This document shows positions 1 to 8,148 of a stretch of DNA of 64,000 nucleotides, piece after piece. The position numbers and the translations under genes are program-made. The stretch lies in assembly GCF_037948395.1 (NCBI RefSeq), contig NZ_CP149940.1:2666001-2730000 (forward strand), in the 5' to 3' direction. How positions within the stretch are numbered: the stretch's first letter is position 1; every line of letters begins with the position of its first letter. The DNA is from Serratia nevei (GTDB lineage: Bacteria > Pseudomonadota > Gammaproteobacteria > Enterobacterales > Enterobacteriaceae). A model generated the notes under the pieces. That model made no database searches. It had not been told where the DNA came from and saw only the letters and a program-made list of their open reading frames with translations.

Positions 1-237
1 GAAGCCAACCGCCTGCCGTACGGGCTGGCTGCCTACGCTTACAGCCGCAACATCGCCACCGTCAATGCGCTGGGGCGCGACGTGGAGAGCGGCATGCTGA
101 GCATCAACCACATCGGTTTCGGCCTGCCGGAAACGCCGTTTGGCGGCGTGAAAGACTCCGGTCACGGCACCGAAGGCGGCAGCGAAGCGATCGAGTCCTA
201 CCTGGAAACCCGCTTCGTCACCGTCGCCGGCCGTTAA
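1..237 (+). CDS. Aldehyde dehydrogenase, C-terminal fragment
   Basis: The window opens inside this gene, and the last 78 codons before the TAA are present. The translated end contains the [11 protein letters not shown] stretch and a short Glu/Gly-rich tail typical of the C-terminal oligomerisation arm of NAD(P)-dependent aldehyde dehydrogenases, including the succinate-semialdehyde type. The catalytic Cys and Glu lie upstream, outside the window, so the substrate cannot be assigned. A strong intrinsic terminator follows immediately, which closes whatever operon this gene belongs to. Confidence 0.85.
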   Translation, partial: EANRLPYGLAAYAYSRNIATVNALGRDVESGMLSINHIGFGLPETPFGGVKDSGHGTEGGSEAIESYLETRFVTVAGR

Positions 238-258
238 TCGCGCGTCGGATGAATAGCC

Positions 259-287
259 AAAAGCCCCGCATTGCGGGGCTTTTTTTA
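259..287 (+). terminator. Rho-independent terminator, shared by convergent genes
   Basis: An 8-bp GC-rich stem (AGCCCCGC pairing with GCGGGGCT, positions 262-280) is followed by a run of seven T (280-286). An A run precedes the stem, so it can also act leftward for the esterase gene, whose stop codon sits in the T run. Confidence 0.9.
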
Positions 288-1187
288 CTCGCGAGCCAGT
301 TCGAACAGCCGCCGCGCCGCCGGGGTCAGCCCCAGCATGTGAATGCAGGCATGCACCATGCCCGGCAACCGTTCGCAGCGCACCGGCACGCCCGCCTCGC
401 GCAGCCGCTGCGCATACTGCTCGGCCTCATCGCGCAGCGGATCATATTCGCAGCTCAGGATGGTGGCCGGCGGTAACCCGCGCAGCGTGGCGGCGTGCAG
501 CGGCTCGGCGCCGGGATCGCGCCGCTGAGCCAGATACTGCTGCCAACAAAATACCATCGCGTCGCGCGTCAGAAAGTGCCCCTCGGCAAACTCGCGATAG
601 CTCGTCGTCGCCATCTCGCGGCTGAGCGCCGGGTACAGCAGCAGCTGGCGCTCGATGTGCGGGCCGCCGCGATCCCGCGCCAACAGCGCGACGGCCGCCG
701 CCAGGTTGCCCCCGGCGCTGTCGCCGCCCACCGCCAGGCGCTGCGCGTCGATCCCCAACTGCGGCGCCTGTTGCGCCACCCAGCAGAGCGCCTGGTAGAC
801 ATCTTCCAGCGGCTGCGGAAACGGATATTCCGGCGCCAAACGGTAGTCGACCGACAGGATCACCCGGCCGGTGGCGTTGGCCAGCGCCTGACAGGGCCGA
901 TCGTACAGCGCCAGCGAACCGAGGCACCAGCCGCCGCCGTGGGCGAACAGCATCGCCGGCTGCGCGTTTGCGCGGTTTTCCCCTGCCGGTAAATAAGTAC
1001 GCAGCGCAATCCTGTGTCCATCGGCGGCGACCACCGTATAGTCCCTGACGCCGCCGCTCGGTTCCGCCTCGCCCTGCAGCCGGCGTAAACCGGTTTCCGT
1101 GGCCGCGCGCATTTCCGCCAGCGACGCGGGGGGCGGCGCATCGGCCGACGCCGTCAAAAAGGCGGCGATGCGTTCATCGAGCGGCAT
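285..1187 (-). CDS. Alpha/beta hydrolase, HSL-family esterase
   Basis: A 300-residue alpha/beta hydrolase of the hormone-sensitive-lipase (family IV) esterases, likely cytoplasmic and acting on short-chain esters. Visible are the HGGGW oxyanion motif (H83), the GDSAGG nucleophile elbow (S157), the acid in EYDPLRD (D249) and the catalytic His (H279), so the triad is complete. The start has an AGGAG site about 7 nt upstream. It overlaps the preceding epoxide-hydrolase-like gene by 14 bp and is the last gene of a leftward three-gene operon. The family resembles Aes, but the operon context suggests a different, unknown substrate. Confidence 0.85.
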   Translation of the reverse strand: MPLDERIAAFLTASADAPPPASLAEMRAATETGLRRLQGEAEPSGGVRDYTVVAADGHRIALRTYLPAGENRANAQPAMLFAHGGGWCLGSLALYDRPCQALANATGRVILSVDYRLAPEYPFPQPLEDVYQALCWVAQQAPQLGIDAQRLAVGGDSAGGNLAAAVALLARDRGGPHIERQLLLYPALSREMATTSYREFAEGHFLTRDAMVFCWQQYLAQRRDPGAEPLHAATLRGLPPATILSCEYDPLRDEAEQYAQRLREAGVPVRCERLPGMVHACIHMLGLTPAARRLFELARE

Positions 1188-2070
1188 GGGGTTCTCCTGC
1201 CAGGAACGGCGTAATCAGGGCAATAAATTCCTCATGGCACTCCTCGGTAATGAAATGCCCGCAGCCGGCGACCGTTTCGCCCCGCAGATCGTGCGCATTG
1301 CCCCGCAGCGTCGTCAGCGGCGCATCACCGGTGGCGTGCTCCGCCCCTACCGTCAACACCGGCATCATCAGGGGCGTGGCGGCGCGCAGCCGGTTCTGCC
1401 GCACGGTCTCCGGGATCGCCCGGTAATAGTCGAATCCGGCGCGCAGGCCGCCCGGCGCCGAATAGGCGGTGATATACACCTGCGCCGCCACCCGATCGCG
1501 CCGATAGGACCAACGGTTAAAGATATAGCCAAGATACTCCTGCTCACGCCCCTGGGTCAGGGCCTCCGGCAAATCAGCCAGTTGGTTGAACATGAAGTGC
1601 CACAGGAAGATGTTCTCCTCCGGCGCGACGAAGATCGGCGGCGGCGGCGCCAGCCCGGGTATCACCGCCTCCGTCAGCACCAGACGTTCCACCGCCTGCG
1701 GGAAATCGCTCGCCATGGCGTAACCGATCCACATGCCGATGTCGTGGCCAACCAGTTGGTAACGTTCATGGCCCAGCTGCGCCATCATCGCGTGCAACGC
1801 TGCTCCAATGCTGCCGGTGTCGTAGCCGCCAGCGGGCTTGTCAGAATCGCCGATGCCCGGCGGGTCGACGGCGATCGCCTGAAAACCGGCCGCCGCCAGC
1901 GCTTGCATCACATGGCGCCAGGTGTACCAGGTTTGCGGCCAGCCAGGGATCAGCAGCACCGGCCGCCCTTCACCGGCCACCACGCAGTGAAGGCGCCGGC
2001 CGTTGACTTGGAGATAGACGTGTTCCGCCGCGAGATCCGCCAACGTGACCTCGTTCTGTCGGTATTGCAT
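1174..2070 (-). CDS. Alpha/beta hydrolase, epoxide hydrolase-like
   Basis: A 298-residue alpha/beta hydrolase. The nucleophile elbow reads VGHDIG, giving Asp (D110) rather than Ser. Asp nucleophiles are characteristic of epoxide hydrolases and haloalkane dehalogenases. The catalytic His is in GCGHF (about residue 272). The usual HGxP motif reads IPGWP. I chose the ATG at 2070 because AGGGAG lies 8 nt upstream. A longer frame from 2118 would overlap the upstream gene and lacks a good ribosome binding site. It is the middle gene of a leftward operon with a sugar-isomerase-like protein and an esterase, suggesting breakdown of an esterified or epoxidised compound. Confidence 0.8.
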   Translation of the reverse strand: MQYRQNEVTLADLAAEHVYLQVNGRRLHCVVAGEGRPVLLIPGWPQTWYTWRHVMQALAAAGFQAIAVDPPGIGDSDKPAGGYDTGSIGAALHAMMAQLGHERYQLVGHDIGMWIGYAMASDFPQAVERLVLTEAVIPGLAPPPPIFVAPEENIFLWHFMFNQLADLPEALTQGREQEYLGYIFNRWSYRRDRVAAQVYITAYSAPGGLRAGFDYYRAIPETVRQNRLRAATPLMMPVLTVGAEHATGDAPLTTLRGNAHDLRGETVAGCGHFITEECHEEFIALITPFLAGEPHAAR

Positions 2071-2095
2071 GGGGTAACTCCCTGAAGGATTAGGC

Positions 2096-3151
2096 TCAGC
2101 GAATGCCGAGCAAGGCATTGATCTGCTGTGGGTTGACCGGCGCGCCGGCGAAATCGTCGAACACTTTGTCGGTGACGTGGATAATGCGATCGCGAATGAA
2201 GGCTGCGCCTTCGCGTGCGCCGTCCTGCGGGTTTTTCAGGCAACATTCCCACTCCAGCGCCGCCCAGCCCGAATAATCGTACTGCGTCAGGCGTGAAAAG
2301 ATGCCGTTGAAATCGACCTGGCCGTCGCCCAGCGAGCGGAAGCGGCCGGCGCGATCGATCCAGGATTGATAGCCGCCGTAAATACCCTGCCGACCGGTCG
2401 GATTGAACTCGGCGTCCTTGACGTGGAACATGCCGATAACCTCTTTATAGATATCGATAAACTCCAGATAGTTGAGCTGCTGCAGCACCATATGGCTCGG
2501 ATCGAACAGCACCCGGCAGCGCGGATGGTGGCCGACGCGCTCATGAAACATTTCGAATGTCACGCCGTCGTGCAGATCCTCGCTCGGGTGAATTTCGTAA
2601 CACAGGTTGATCCCCTGCTCGTCGCAGGCGTTAAGCACCGGCAGCCAGCGCCTGGCGAGTTCGTCGAACGCGGTATCGATCAGTCCTTCCGGACGCTGTG
2701 GGAACGGAAACAGATAGGGCCAGGCCAGCGAACCGGAAAAGGTGCCCAGTTCGCTGAGCCCGAGCCGCGCCGACGCCTTCACCGCCAACAGCATTTGCTG
2801 CCGCGCCCACTCGCCACGCGCCTGCGGATTGCCCTGTAGCGCCGGCGGCGCGAAGCTGTCAAACAGCGCATCGTAAGCCGGGTGTACCGCCATCAGCTGG
2901 CCGAAGATATGGCTGGTCAATTCGCTGACCACCAACCCCTGTTCCGCCAACATGCCGGTCAAATCATCGCAGTAGGTTTGGCTTTCCGCGGCGGTGGCCA
3001 CGTCGAATAAACGCCGATCCCAGGCCGGGATCTGCAGCGCACTAAAGCCGGTCTGCGCCGCCCATTCGGCGATGGCGGGCAGGCTATTGAACGGCGCTGT
3101 CTCATCGCTGAACTGCGCAAGATGCAGGCTTGGACCTTTGAGGGTTTTCAT
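2096..3151 (-). CDS. Sugar phosphate isomerase/epimerase-like TIM-barrel protein
   Basis: A 351-residue protein of the xylose isomerase-like TIM-barrel (AP endonuclease 2) family. Candidate divalent-metal ligands lie in YEIHPSED, FDPSHM, HVKDAEF and ALEWE, the places where this family binds metal. The substrate cannot be read from sequence; members include inosose dehydratase and other sugar isomerases. It is the first gene of the leftward operon and has an AGGAG site 7 nt before the ATG. That site overlaps one arm of a 32-bp palindrome, the probable operator of the divergent TetR gene. Confidence 0.8.
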   Translation of the reverse strand: MKTLKGPSLHLAQFSDETAPFNSLPAIAEWAAQTGFSALQIPAWDRRLFDVATAAESQTYCDDLTGMLAEQGLVVSELTSHIFGQLMAVHPAYDALFDSFAPPALQGNPQARGEWARQQMLLAVKASARLGLSELGTFSGSLAWPYLFPFPQRPEGLIDTAFDELARRWLPVLNACDEQGINLCYEIHPSEDLHDGVTFEMFHERVGHHPRCRVLFDPSHMVLQQLNYLEFIDIYKEVIGMFHVKDAEFNPTGRQGIYGGYQSWIDRAGRFRSLGDGQVDFNGIFSRLTQYDYSGWAALEWECCLKNPQDGAREGAAFIRDRIIHVTDKVFDDFAGAPVNPQQINALLGIR

Positions 3152-3158
3152 CGTAAAC

Positions 3159-3190
3159 TCCTATTGGTTGTCGATTGACAAACAATAGGA
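3159..3190. promoter_or_regulatory. 32-bp palindrome, probable TetR operator
   Basis: Two 14-nt arms (3159-3172 and 3177-3190) flank a 4-nt spacer and match at 13 of 14 positions. The site lies between the divergent TetR gene and the sugar-isomerase operon. One end overlaps the ribosome binding site of the isomerase gene, so binding would block the leftward transcript. A TTGACA hexamer (3175-3180) lies inside the palindrome, but no convincing -10 was found behind it. Confidence 0.7.
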
Positions 3191-3291
3191 GCAAAGCGCG
3201 ATGACCGCAAGAGAAATTTATAAAGACATTGGTATTCCCGCCGATTTAAGCGATCCTATGTTGCTGAATGACAGGTAAATTGGAGCAGCGA

Positions 3292-3882
3292 ATGGCAGGC
3301 AGACCGCGCGAGTTCGACCGCGAACAGGCGCTCTTGAAGGCGCGAAACTTATTCTGGCGACAGGGCTACGAAGGCACCTCGATGTCGGATCTGGTGGCGG
3401 AATTGGGCATTGCTTCCGCGCGCATCTACAAGGCGTTCGGCTCCAAAGAGCAGCTGTTCCGCGAGGCGATCGCCAGTTATGAAACCGAGGAAGGCGGCTT
3501 CGCCGATCGCGCCTTCGCGCAGGAAAGCGGCATTCGCCCGGCGATCCAACGTATGTTGGAAGATGCCGTGCGGCTCTACAGCCGGCCGGATCTGCCGCAG
3601 GGTTGCATGGTGGTCTCCTCCGCCGCCAGCGTCAGTGCGGAGAACGACGGGCTCAAAACCTGGCTGGCTGAGCATCGGTTGCAGCGCACCCAGCAGATCG
3701 TCGAACGGCTGCGGCAGGCGGTGCAAGCCGGCGAACTGCCGGCCGGCACCGACGCCGATAGCCTGGGGGACTTTTTCGCCGTCTTCCTGCACGGCCTGTC
3801 GATTCAGGCGCGTGACGGCGTCACTGAAGCGCGACTGTTGGCGGCGGTAAAGGTGGCGCTCACCGCCCTGGGCGACGCTTAA
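3292..3882 (+). CDS. TetR/AcrR family transcriptional regulator
   Basis: A 196-residue TetR-family repressor. The N-terminus AGRPREFD followed by a helix-turn-helix (about residues 28-55, including GTSMSDLVAELGIASARIYK) is typical of the AcrR/YxaF-like branch; the rest is a helical ligand-binding domain. I prefer the ATG at 3292 over one at 3268 because a TGGAG site lies about 6 nt before it and the family normally begins just ahead of GRPREFD. It is divergent from the esterase/epoxide-hydrolase operon across a palindrome, so it probably represses that operon and releases it when the substrate binds. It ends in a 4-bp convergent overlap with the cupin gene. Confidence 0.85.
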   Translation: MAGRPREFDREQALLKARNLFWRQGYEGTSMSDLVAELGIASARIYKAFGSKEQLFREAIASYETEEGGFADRAFAQESGIRPAIQRMLEDAVRLYSRPDLPQGCMVVSSAASVSAENDGLKTWLAEHRLQRTQQIVERLRQAVQAGELPAGTDADSLGDFFAVFLHGLSIQARDGVTEARLLAAVKVALTALGDA

Positions 3883-4181
3883 TCTTCGGGCAGATCGAAA
3901 ATCACCAGCGTGCCTTCGCTGCCCGGCAACACGCGGTGCGGCACGCCGGCCGCGGCCTGATACAGCTGGCCGGCCTGCACCACAATCGTTTCCCCCGCCA
4001 CCTGCAGCCGCAGCTGCCCGCGGATCACCAGCAGCCCTTCGCTGTAATCATGCACTTCATCCGCTATGCTGCGCTCATCCATGCGCAGCACTTTGATATT
4101 GGCCGCACCGACGCGGCCCAGCACGGTAGAACGCCAGGCCTCAGGCAGTTCGGCCGCCTGCAGGTTTAAATCGAACAGCAT
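3879..4181 (-). CDS. Small cupin-domain protein
   Basis: A 100-residue single-domain cupin with GQLRLQVAGE in the first cupin motif and AAGVPHRVLPG in the second. Only some of the usual metal-binding His/Glu positions are evident (EVHDYSEGLL, PHRV), so metal binding is uncertain. The function is unknown; stand-alone small cupins are often sugar-binding or regulatory. It overlaps the TetR stop by 4 bp tail to tail, with no terminator between them. Confidence 0.65.
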   Translation of the reverse strand: MLFDLNLQAAELPEAWRSTVLGRVGAANIKVLRMDERSIADEVHDYSEGLLVIRGQLRLQVAGETIVVQAGQLYQAAAGVPHRVLPGSEGTLVIFDLPED

Positions 4182-4275
4182 CGGTACCCCCTGTGGTTAT
4201 CGAACGTAGCGGCACTCTACGCCGACTGCGGCCGGCGTGGAAAGAATCCCGGGTTGTAGCTTATGCCCGCCCGGC

Positions 4276-6156
4276 CTATACCGGCACCCGGCGGCTGATC
4301 TCCACCACCTGATCGCTGGGCAGGTAATAATAATCCGTGACGTGCATGCCGTTGCGCACCATCAGCGCGAACAGGTTGCGCTGCCAGGACGGCATCCGGT
4401 CGCTCGCCTCGCGGCGCACCACGGTTTCATGGCCGAGATAGTAAGTCGCCTCGTCGAAGTTCAGGCCGCATTTTTGCGCTTCGACGTGCTGCAGCAACTG
4501 CGGGATGTTCGGCCGCTCCATAAAGCCGTAGCTGGCCACGCCGCACCAAAACCCCGGCACCAGTTCGCGCATCGCCAGGCGTTCGGCATTCGATACCCGC
4601 GGTTCATTGACGATGGCAATGGTCAGCGCCAGCACGTTGGCGTGCAGCGAGCCGTTGCGTTTGACGTGCCATTTCATTACCGGCGGCGTGCCCTGCAGGC
4701 TGCGGGTGAGAAAGACCGCGGTGCCCGGCACCCGCGGCACGGATTCACGCTGGATTTTCGCCAGGAAATCCGCGATCGGCACCGTCGTCTCGCCGAGGGT
4801 GCGCACGGCCGCCAGCACCCCGCGATGCCAGATCAGCATCACGGTATAGACCGCGGCGGCCAGCAGCAGCGGGATGTAACCGCCCTGCAACACCTTGGTC
4901 AGGTTGGCCGTCAGGAAGCTCAGATCGACCACGAAGAAGCACCCCGCCACCAATAGGCTGGCGGCCAGCCCCCAGCGCCACACCTCGCGCATCGCCACGA
5001 ACAGCAAGCCGGTGGTCATGATCATGGTCAACGAAACGGCGATGCCGTAGGCGGCGGCCAGATTGTCCGAGGATTTGAAGAACACCGTCAGGAACAGCGT
5101 CACCACCATCAGCAGCCAGTTGATGGCGCCGATGTAGATCTGCCCGTAGCTTTCCTCGGTGGTTTGTTTAACCCGCAGCCGCGGCAGCCAACCCAGCTGG
5201 ATTGCCTGGCGGGTCATCGAAAACGCGCCGCTGATGATCGCCTGGCTGGCGATGATCGTCGCCAGCGTGGCCAGGATCACCAGCGGGATCAGCAGCGCCG
5301 GCGGGCACAGGCGGAAGAAGATGTTCTGCGTGACGTCGGCGCCGGCCAAAATCAGCGCGGCCTGGCCGGCGTAGTTGAGCAACAGGCTGGGAAAAACGAT
5401 GCCGAACCAGGCCAGCCAAATCGGCCGTTTGCCGAAGTGCCCCATGTCGGCGTACAGCGCTTCGGCGCCGGTGACGCACAGAAACACGCCGCCCAGCACC
5501 AGGAAGCTGGTCAGCCCATTCGAGAACAGGAAATGAATGCCGTACATCGGGTTCAGCGCCAGCAGCACCGCCGGGTGCTGGATGATGCCCCACACGCCCA
5601 GCGCGGCGATCGACAGGAACCACAACGCCATGATCGGCCCGAACACGCGGCCGATACGTGCGGTGCCCAGCGGCTGAATGGCGAACAGGCTGAGCAAAAT
5701 CACCACCGCCGCCGGCAGAATGTAGGGCTGCGACGCCGGCAGCACGATATTCAGCCCCTCGAGGGCGGAGAGCACCGAGATGGCCGGCGTGATGGCGCCG
5801 TCGCCGTAGATCAACGCCGCGCCGAACAGGCCGGCGAACAGCACCAGCGGCCGGGATTTCCGCCTGCTGACCAGCAGCGACATCAGCGCCATGATGCCGC
5901 CCTCGCCGCGGTTGCCGATGCGCATGGCGAACATGGCGTATTTGAGCGAGGTGACGATCACCAGCGTCCAGAAAATCAGCGACAGCAGGCCAAGGATCAC
6001 CGGCGCCGACGGCGCATCGCCGGAGAGAAACAGCACGGTTTTCAGGGTGTACAACGGGCTGGTGCCGATATCGCCGAACACCACGCCCAAAGCGCCCAGC
6101 GCCAACGGCGCCAGGCCGGTCTTGTTCGAGGTTTCCGTATCATTGCCGACAGACAT
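4276..6156 (-). CDS. kup: Kup-family low-affinity potassium transporter
   Basis: A 626-residue inner-membrane K+ uptake protein, about the length of E. coli Kup (622). The N-terminus LAPLALGALGVVFGDIGTSPLYTLKTV is the family hallmark, followed by about twelve hydrophobic segments and a soluble C-terminal region. Kup proteins import K+ with H+ and matter at low pH or high osmolarity. I chose the ATG at 6156 because TAAGGAG lies 8 nt upstream; the reading frame extends 33 codons further but without support. It is flanked by unrelated genes rather than the rbs operon, so it could be a second Kup paralogue. The gene symbol denotes the family. Confidence 0.9.
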   Translation of the reverse strand: MSVGNDTETSNKTGLAPLALGALGVVFGDIGTSPLYTLKTVLFLSGDAPSAPVILGLLSLIFWTLVIVTSLKYAMFAMRIGNRGEGGIMALMSLLVSRRKSRPLVLFAGLFGAALIYGDGAITPAISVLSALEGLNIVLPASQPYILPAAVVILLSLFAIQPLGTARIGRVFGPIMALWFLSIAALGVWGIIQHPAVLLALNPMYGIHFLFSNGLTSFLVLGGVFLCVTGAEALYADMGHFGKRPIWLAWFGIVFPSLLLNYAGQAALILAGADVTQNIFFRLCPPALLIPLVILATLATIIASQAIISGAFSMTRQAIQLGWLPRLRVKQTTEESYGQIYIGAINWLLMVVTLFLTVFFKSSDNLAAAYGIAVSLTMIMTTGLLFVAMREVWRWGLAASLLVAGCFFVVDLSFLTANLTKVLQGGYIPLLLAAAVYTVMLIWHRGVLAAVRTLGETTVPIADFLAKIQRESVPRVPGTAVFLTRSLQGTPPVMKWHVKRNGSLHANVLALTIAIVNEPRVSNAERLAMRELVPGFWCGVASYGFMERPNIPQLLQHVEAQKCGLNFDEATYYLGHETVVRREASDRMPSWQRNLFALMVRNGMHVTDYYYLPSDQVVEISRRVPV

Positions 6157-6396
6157 CTGCTTGCTCCTTAGCCTTGCACAGTGAGTTGGAATTATTGTCA
6201 CTTTATTGCCGCCGCGCCACTCGCTCGGCAGCGATAAGCATAACTTAACCGCCATCTTCGCCAGTGACAGTATCGCCCGTTTGCGGCACAGAAACCGCCG
6301 CCGGTGAGCAACGGTTTAGAATCGGCCGAGCCGGATGGTCTATAGTCCTTATGCGATTGTCACTTTCTTGTTTGCGCCCGCCGTGGGAGAAGTGAA

Positions 6397-8136
6397 ATGA
6401 ACGTCCGGCTCAACACCCATGTTTCCGCCCGGCGCCTGCTGCCCAATGGCTGGGACGTCATCGCCTTTCCGCTGATCATCGGCCTGATCGCCATGATGGC
6501 CATCGGCCTGCATCAAACCCTGCAACCGATCGTCACGCTGAAAACGCAGGCGATATCGCTCGATCCCGCCAATCTGCCGGAATACGCCCTGCGCACCACG
6601 CTGCGCATGCTGGTGGCGATGGTGGCCGCGCTGGCGTTCTCGCTGGTCTACGGCACCCTGGCGGCCAAGAGCCGGCGCGCCGAAAAGGTGCTGGTGCCGA
6701 TCCTCGATATCCTGCAGTCGGTGCCGGTACTCGGCTACATCTCTTTCACCGTCACCTTTTTCATCGCGCTGTTCCCCGGCCGGGTGCTCGGGGTCGAGCT
6801 GGCGGCGATGTTCGCCATCTTCACCAGCCAGGCGTGGAATATGACCTTCAGCTTCTACCAGTCGCTGCGCACCGTGCCGCGCGATCTGCAAGAAGTGGCG
6901 CGCGGCTTCCATCTGAGTCCGTGGCAACGTTTCTGGAAGCTGGACGCGCCGTTCGCCATGCCGGGGCTGATCTGGAACATGATGATGTCGATGTCCGGCG
7001 GCTGGTTCTTTATCGTGGCGTCGGAAGCGATCACCGTCGGCAACAACACCTTTACGCTGCCGGGCATCGGCGCGTATCTCGCGCAGGCCATCCTCAGCAA
7101 GGATCTGCCCGCGATAGGTTGGGTGCTGCTCACCATGACGGTGGTGATCCTGGCCTACGATCAGCTGCTGTTCCGGCCATTGGTGGCATGGGCGGACAAA
7201 TTCCGCATGGAAACTACCCGCTCGGCGAGCGCCCCCACTTCCTGGCTGTTGAACCTGATGCGCCGCACGCGCCTGATCCACCTGCTGCTGACGCCGCTGG
7301 GCGCGCTGCTGGCCAAAACCGCGCGCCTGAAACTGAGCCTGCCCGCCCGGCCGTTGCGCCGCGGCAATAGCGCCCAACGGCAGCGGCGTTCGCGCACGAT
7401 CGATCGGTGTTGGAGCGCCATCGTCATCCTGCTGACGCTGGCGATCACCTGGCGCGTCATTCTCTATGTGCAGACCGGCGTGACGCTCAATGACGTGGGC
7501 CATGTGATGGTGCTGGGGCTGATCACGCTGCTGCGCGTGGCGGTGCTGATCGCCCTGTCGTCGCTGATCTGGGTGCCGCTCGGCGTGCTGATCGGCTTGC
7601 GCCCGACGCTGGCCGGAAAGATCCAGCCGATCGCCCAGTTTCTGGCCGCGTTTCCGGCTAACCTGCTGTTCCCGGTGTTCGTCATCACCATCGTCCACTT
7701 CCGGCTGAACCCCGATATCTGGCTGTCGCCGCTGATCGTGTTGGGCACCCAGTGGTACATTCTGTTCAACGTGGTGGCCGGCGCCACCGCGTTGCCCAAC
7801 GACTACCGCGAGGCCGCCGCCAATTTTCACATTCGCGGTTGGCAATGGTGGCGCCAGGTGATGCTGCCGGGCATCTTCCCCTATTACATCACCGGCGCCA
7901 TCACCGCGTCGGGCGGCGCCTGGAACGCCAGCATCGTGGCGGAGTTCGTGCAATGGGGCAGCACCCAGGTGAAGGCACATGGGCTGGGTGCCTACATCGC
8001 CGAAACCACCGCCGCCGGCGATTTCCCCAAGATCATTTTGGGCATCGCCGTGATGTCACTGTTCGTTACGCTGTTCAACCGTCTGCTGTGGCGGCCGCTT
8101 TACGCCTACGCCGAATCCCGCTTCCGCATCGATTAA
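6397..8136 (+). CDS. ABC transporter permease, two fused permease domains
   Basis: A 579-residue inner-membrane protein with two tandem binding-protein-dependent permease (BPD_transp_1) domains, roughly residues 60-265 and 350-570. Each carries an EAA-like loop (EVARGFHLSPWQRFWKLDAPFAMPGL and EAAANFHIRGWQWWRQVMLPGIFPYY). The type resembles NrtB/TauC/SsuC permeases, but duplicated and fused, so one polypeptide may supply both transmembrane halves. The ATP-binding subunit begins 12 nt downstream. No periplasmic binding protein lies nearby. The substrate is unknown; nitrate, sulfonate and taurine are known for relatives. Confidence 0.85.
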   Translation: MNVRLNTHVSARRLLPNGWDVIAFPLIIGLIAMMAIGLHQTLQPIVTLKTQAISLDPANLPEYALRTTLRMLVAMVAALAFSLVYGTLAAKSRRAEKVLVPILDILQSVPVLGYISFTVTFFIALFPGRVLGVELAAMFAIFTSQAWNMTFSFYQSLRTVPRDLQEVARGFHLSPWQRFWKLDAPFAMPGLIWNMMMSMSGGWFFIVASEAITVGNNTFTLPGIGAYLAQAILSKDLPAIGWVLLTMTVVILAYDQLLFRPLVAWADKFRMETTRSASAPTSWLLNLMRRTRLIHLLLTPLGALLAKTARLKLSLPARPLRRGNSAQRQRRSRTIDRCWSAIVILLTLAITWRVILYVQTGVTLNDVGHVMVLGLITLLRVAVLIALSSLIWVPLGVLIGLRPTLAGKIQPIAQFLAAFPANLLFPVFVITIVHFRLNPDIWLSPLIVLGTQWYILFNVVAGATALPNDYREAAANFHIRGWQWWRQVMLPGIFPYYITGAITASGGAWNASIVAEFVQWGSTQVKAHGLGAYIAETTAAGDFPKIILGIAVMSLFVTLFNRLLWRPLYAYAESRFRID

Positions 8137-8148
8137 GGAGCCGTTCAG

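Noticed and set aside
6349..7980. Long leftward open frame (543 codons) opposite the fused permease gene
   Set aside because: It is rich in His/Gln/Arg/Asp with no domain, the usual shadow of a GC-rich gene; the sense strand encodes a clear permease.
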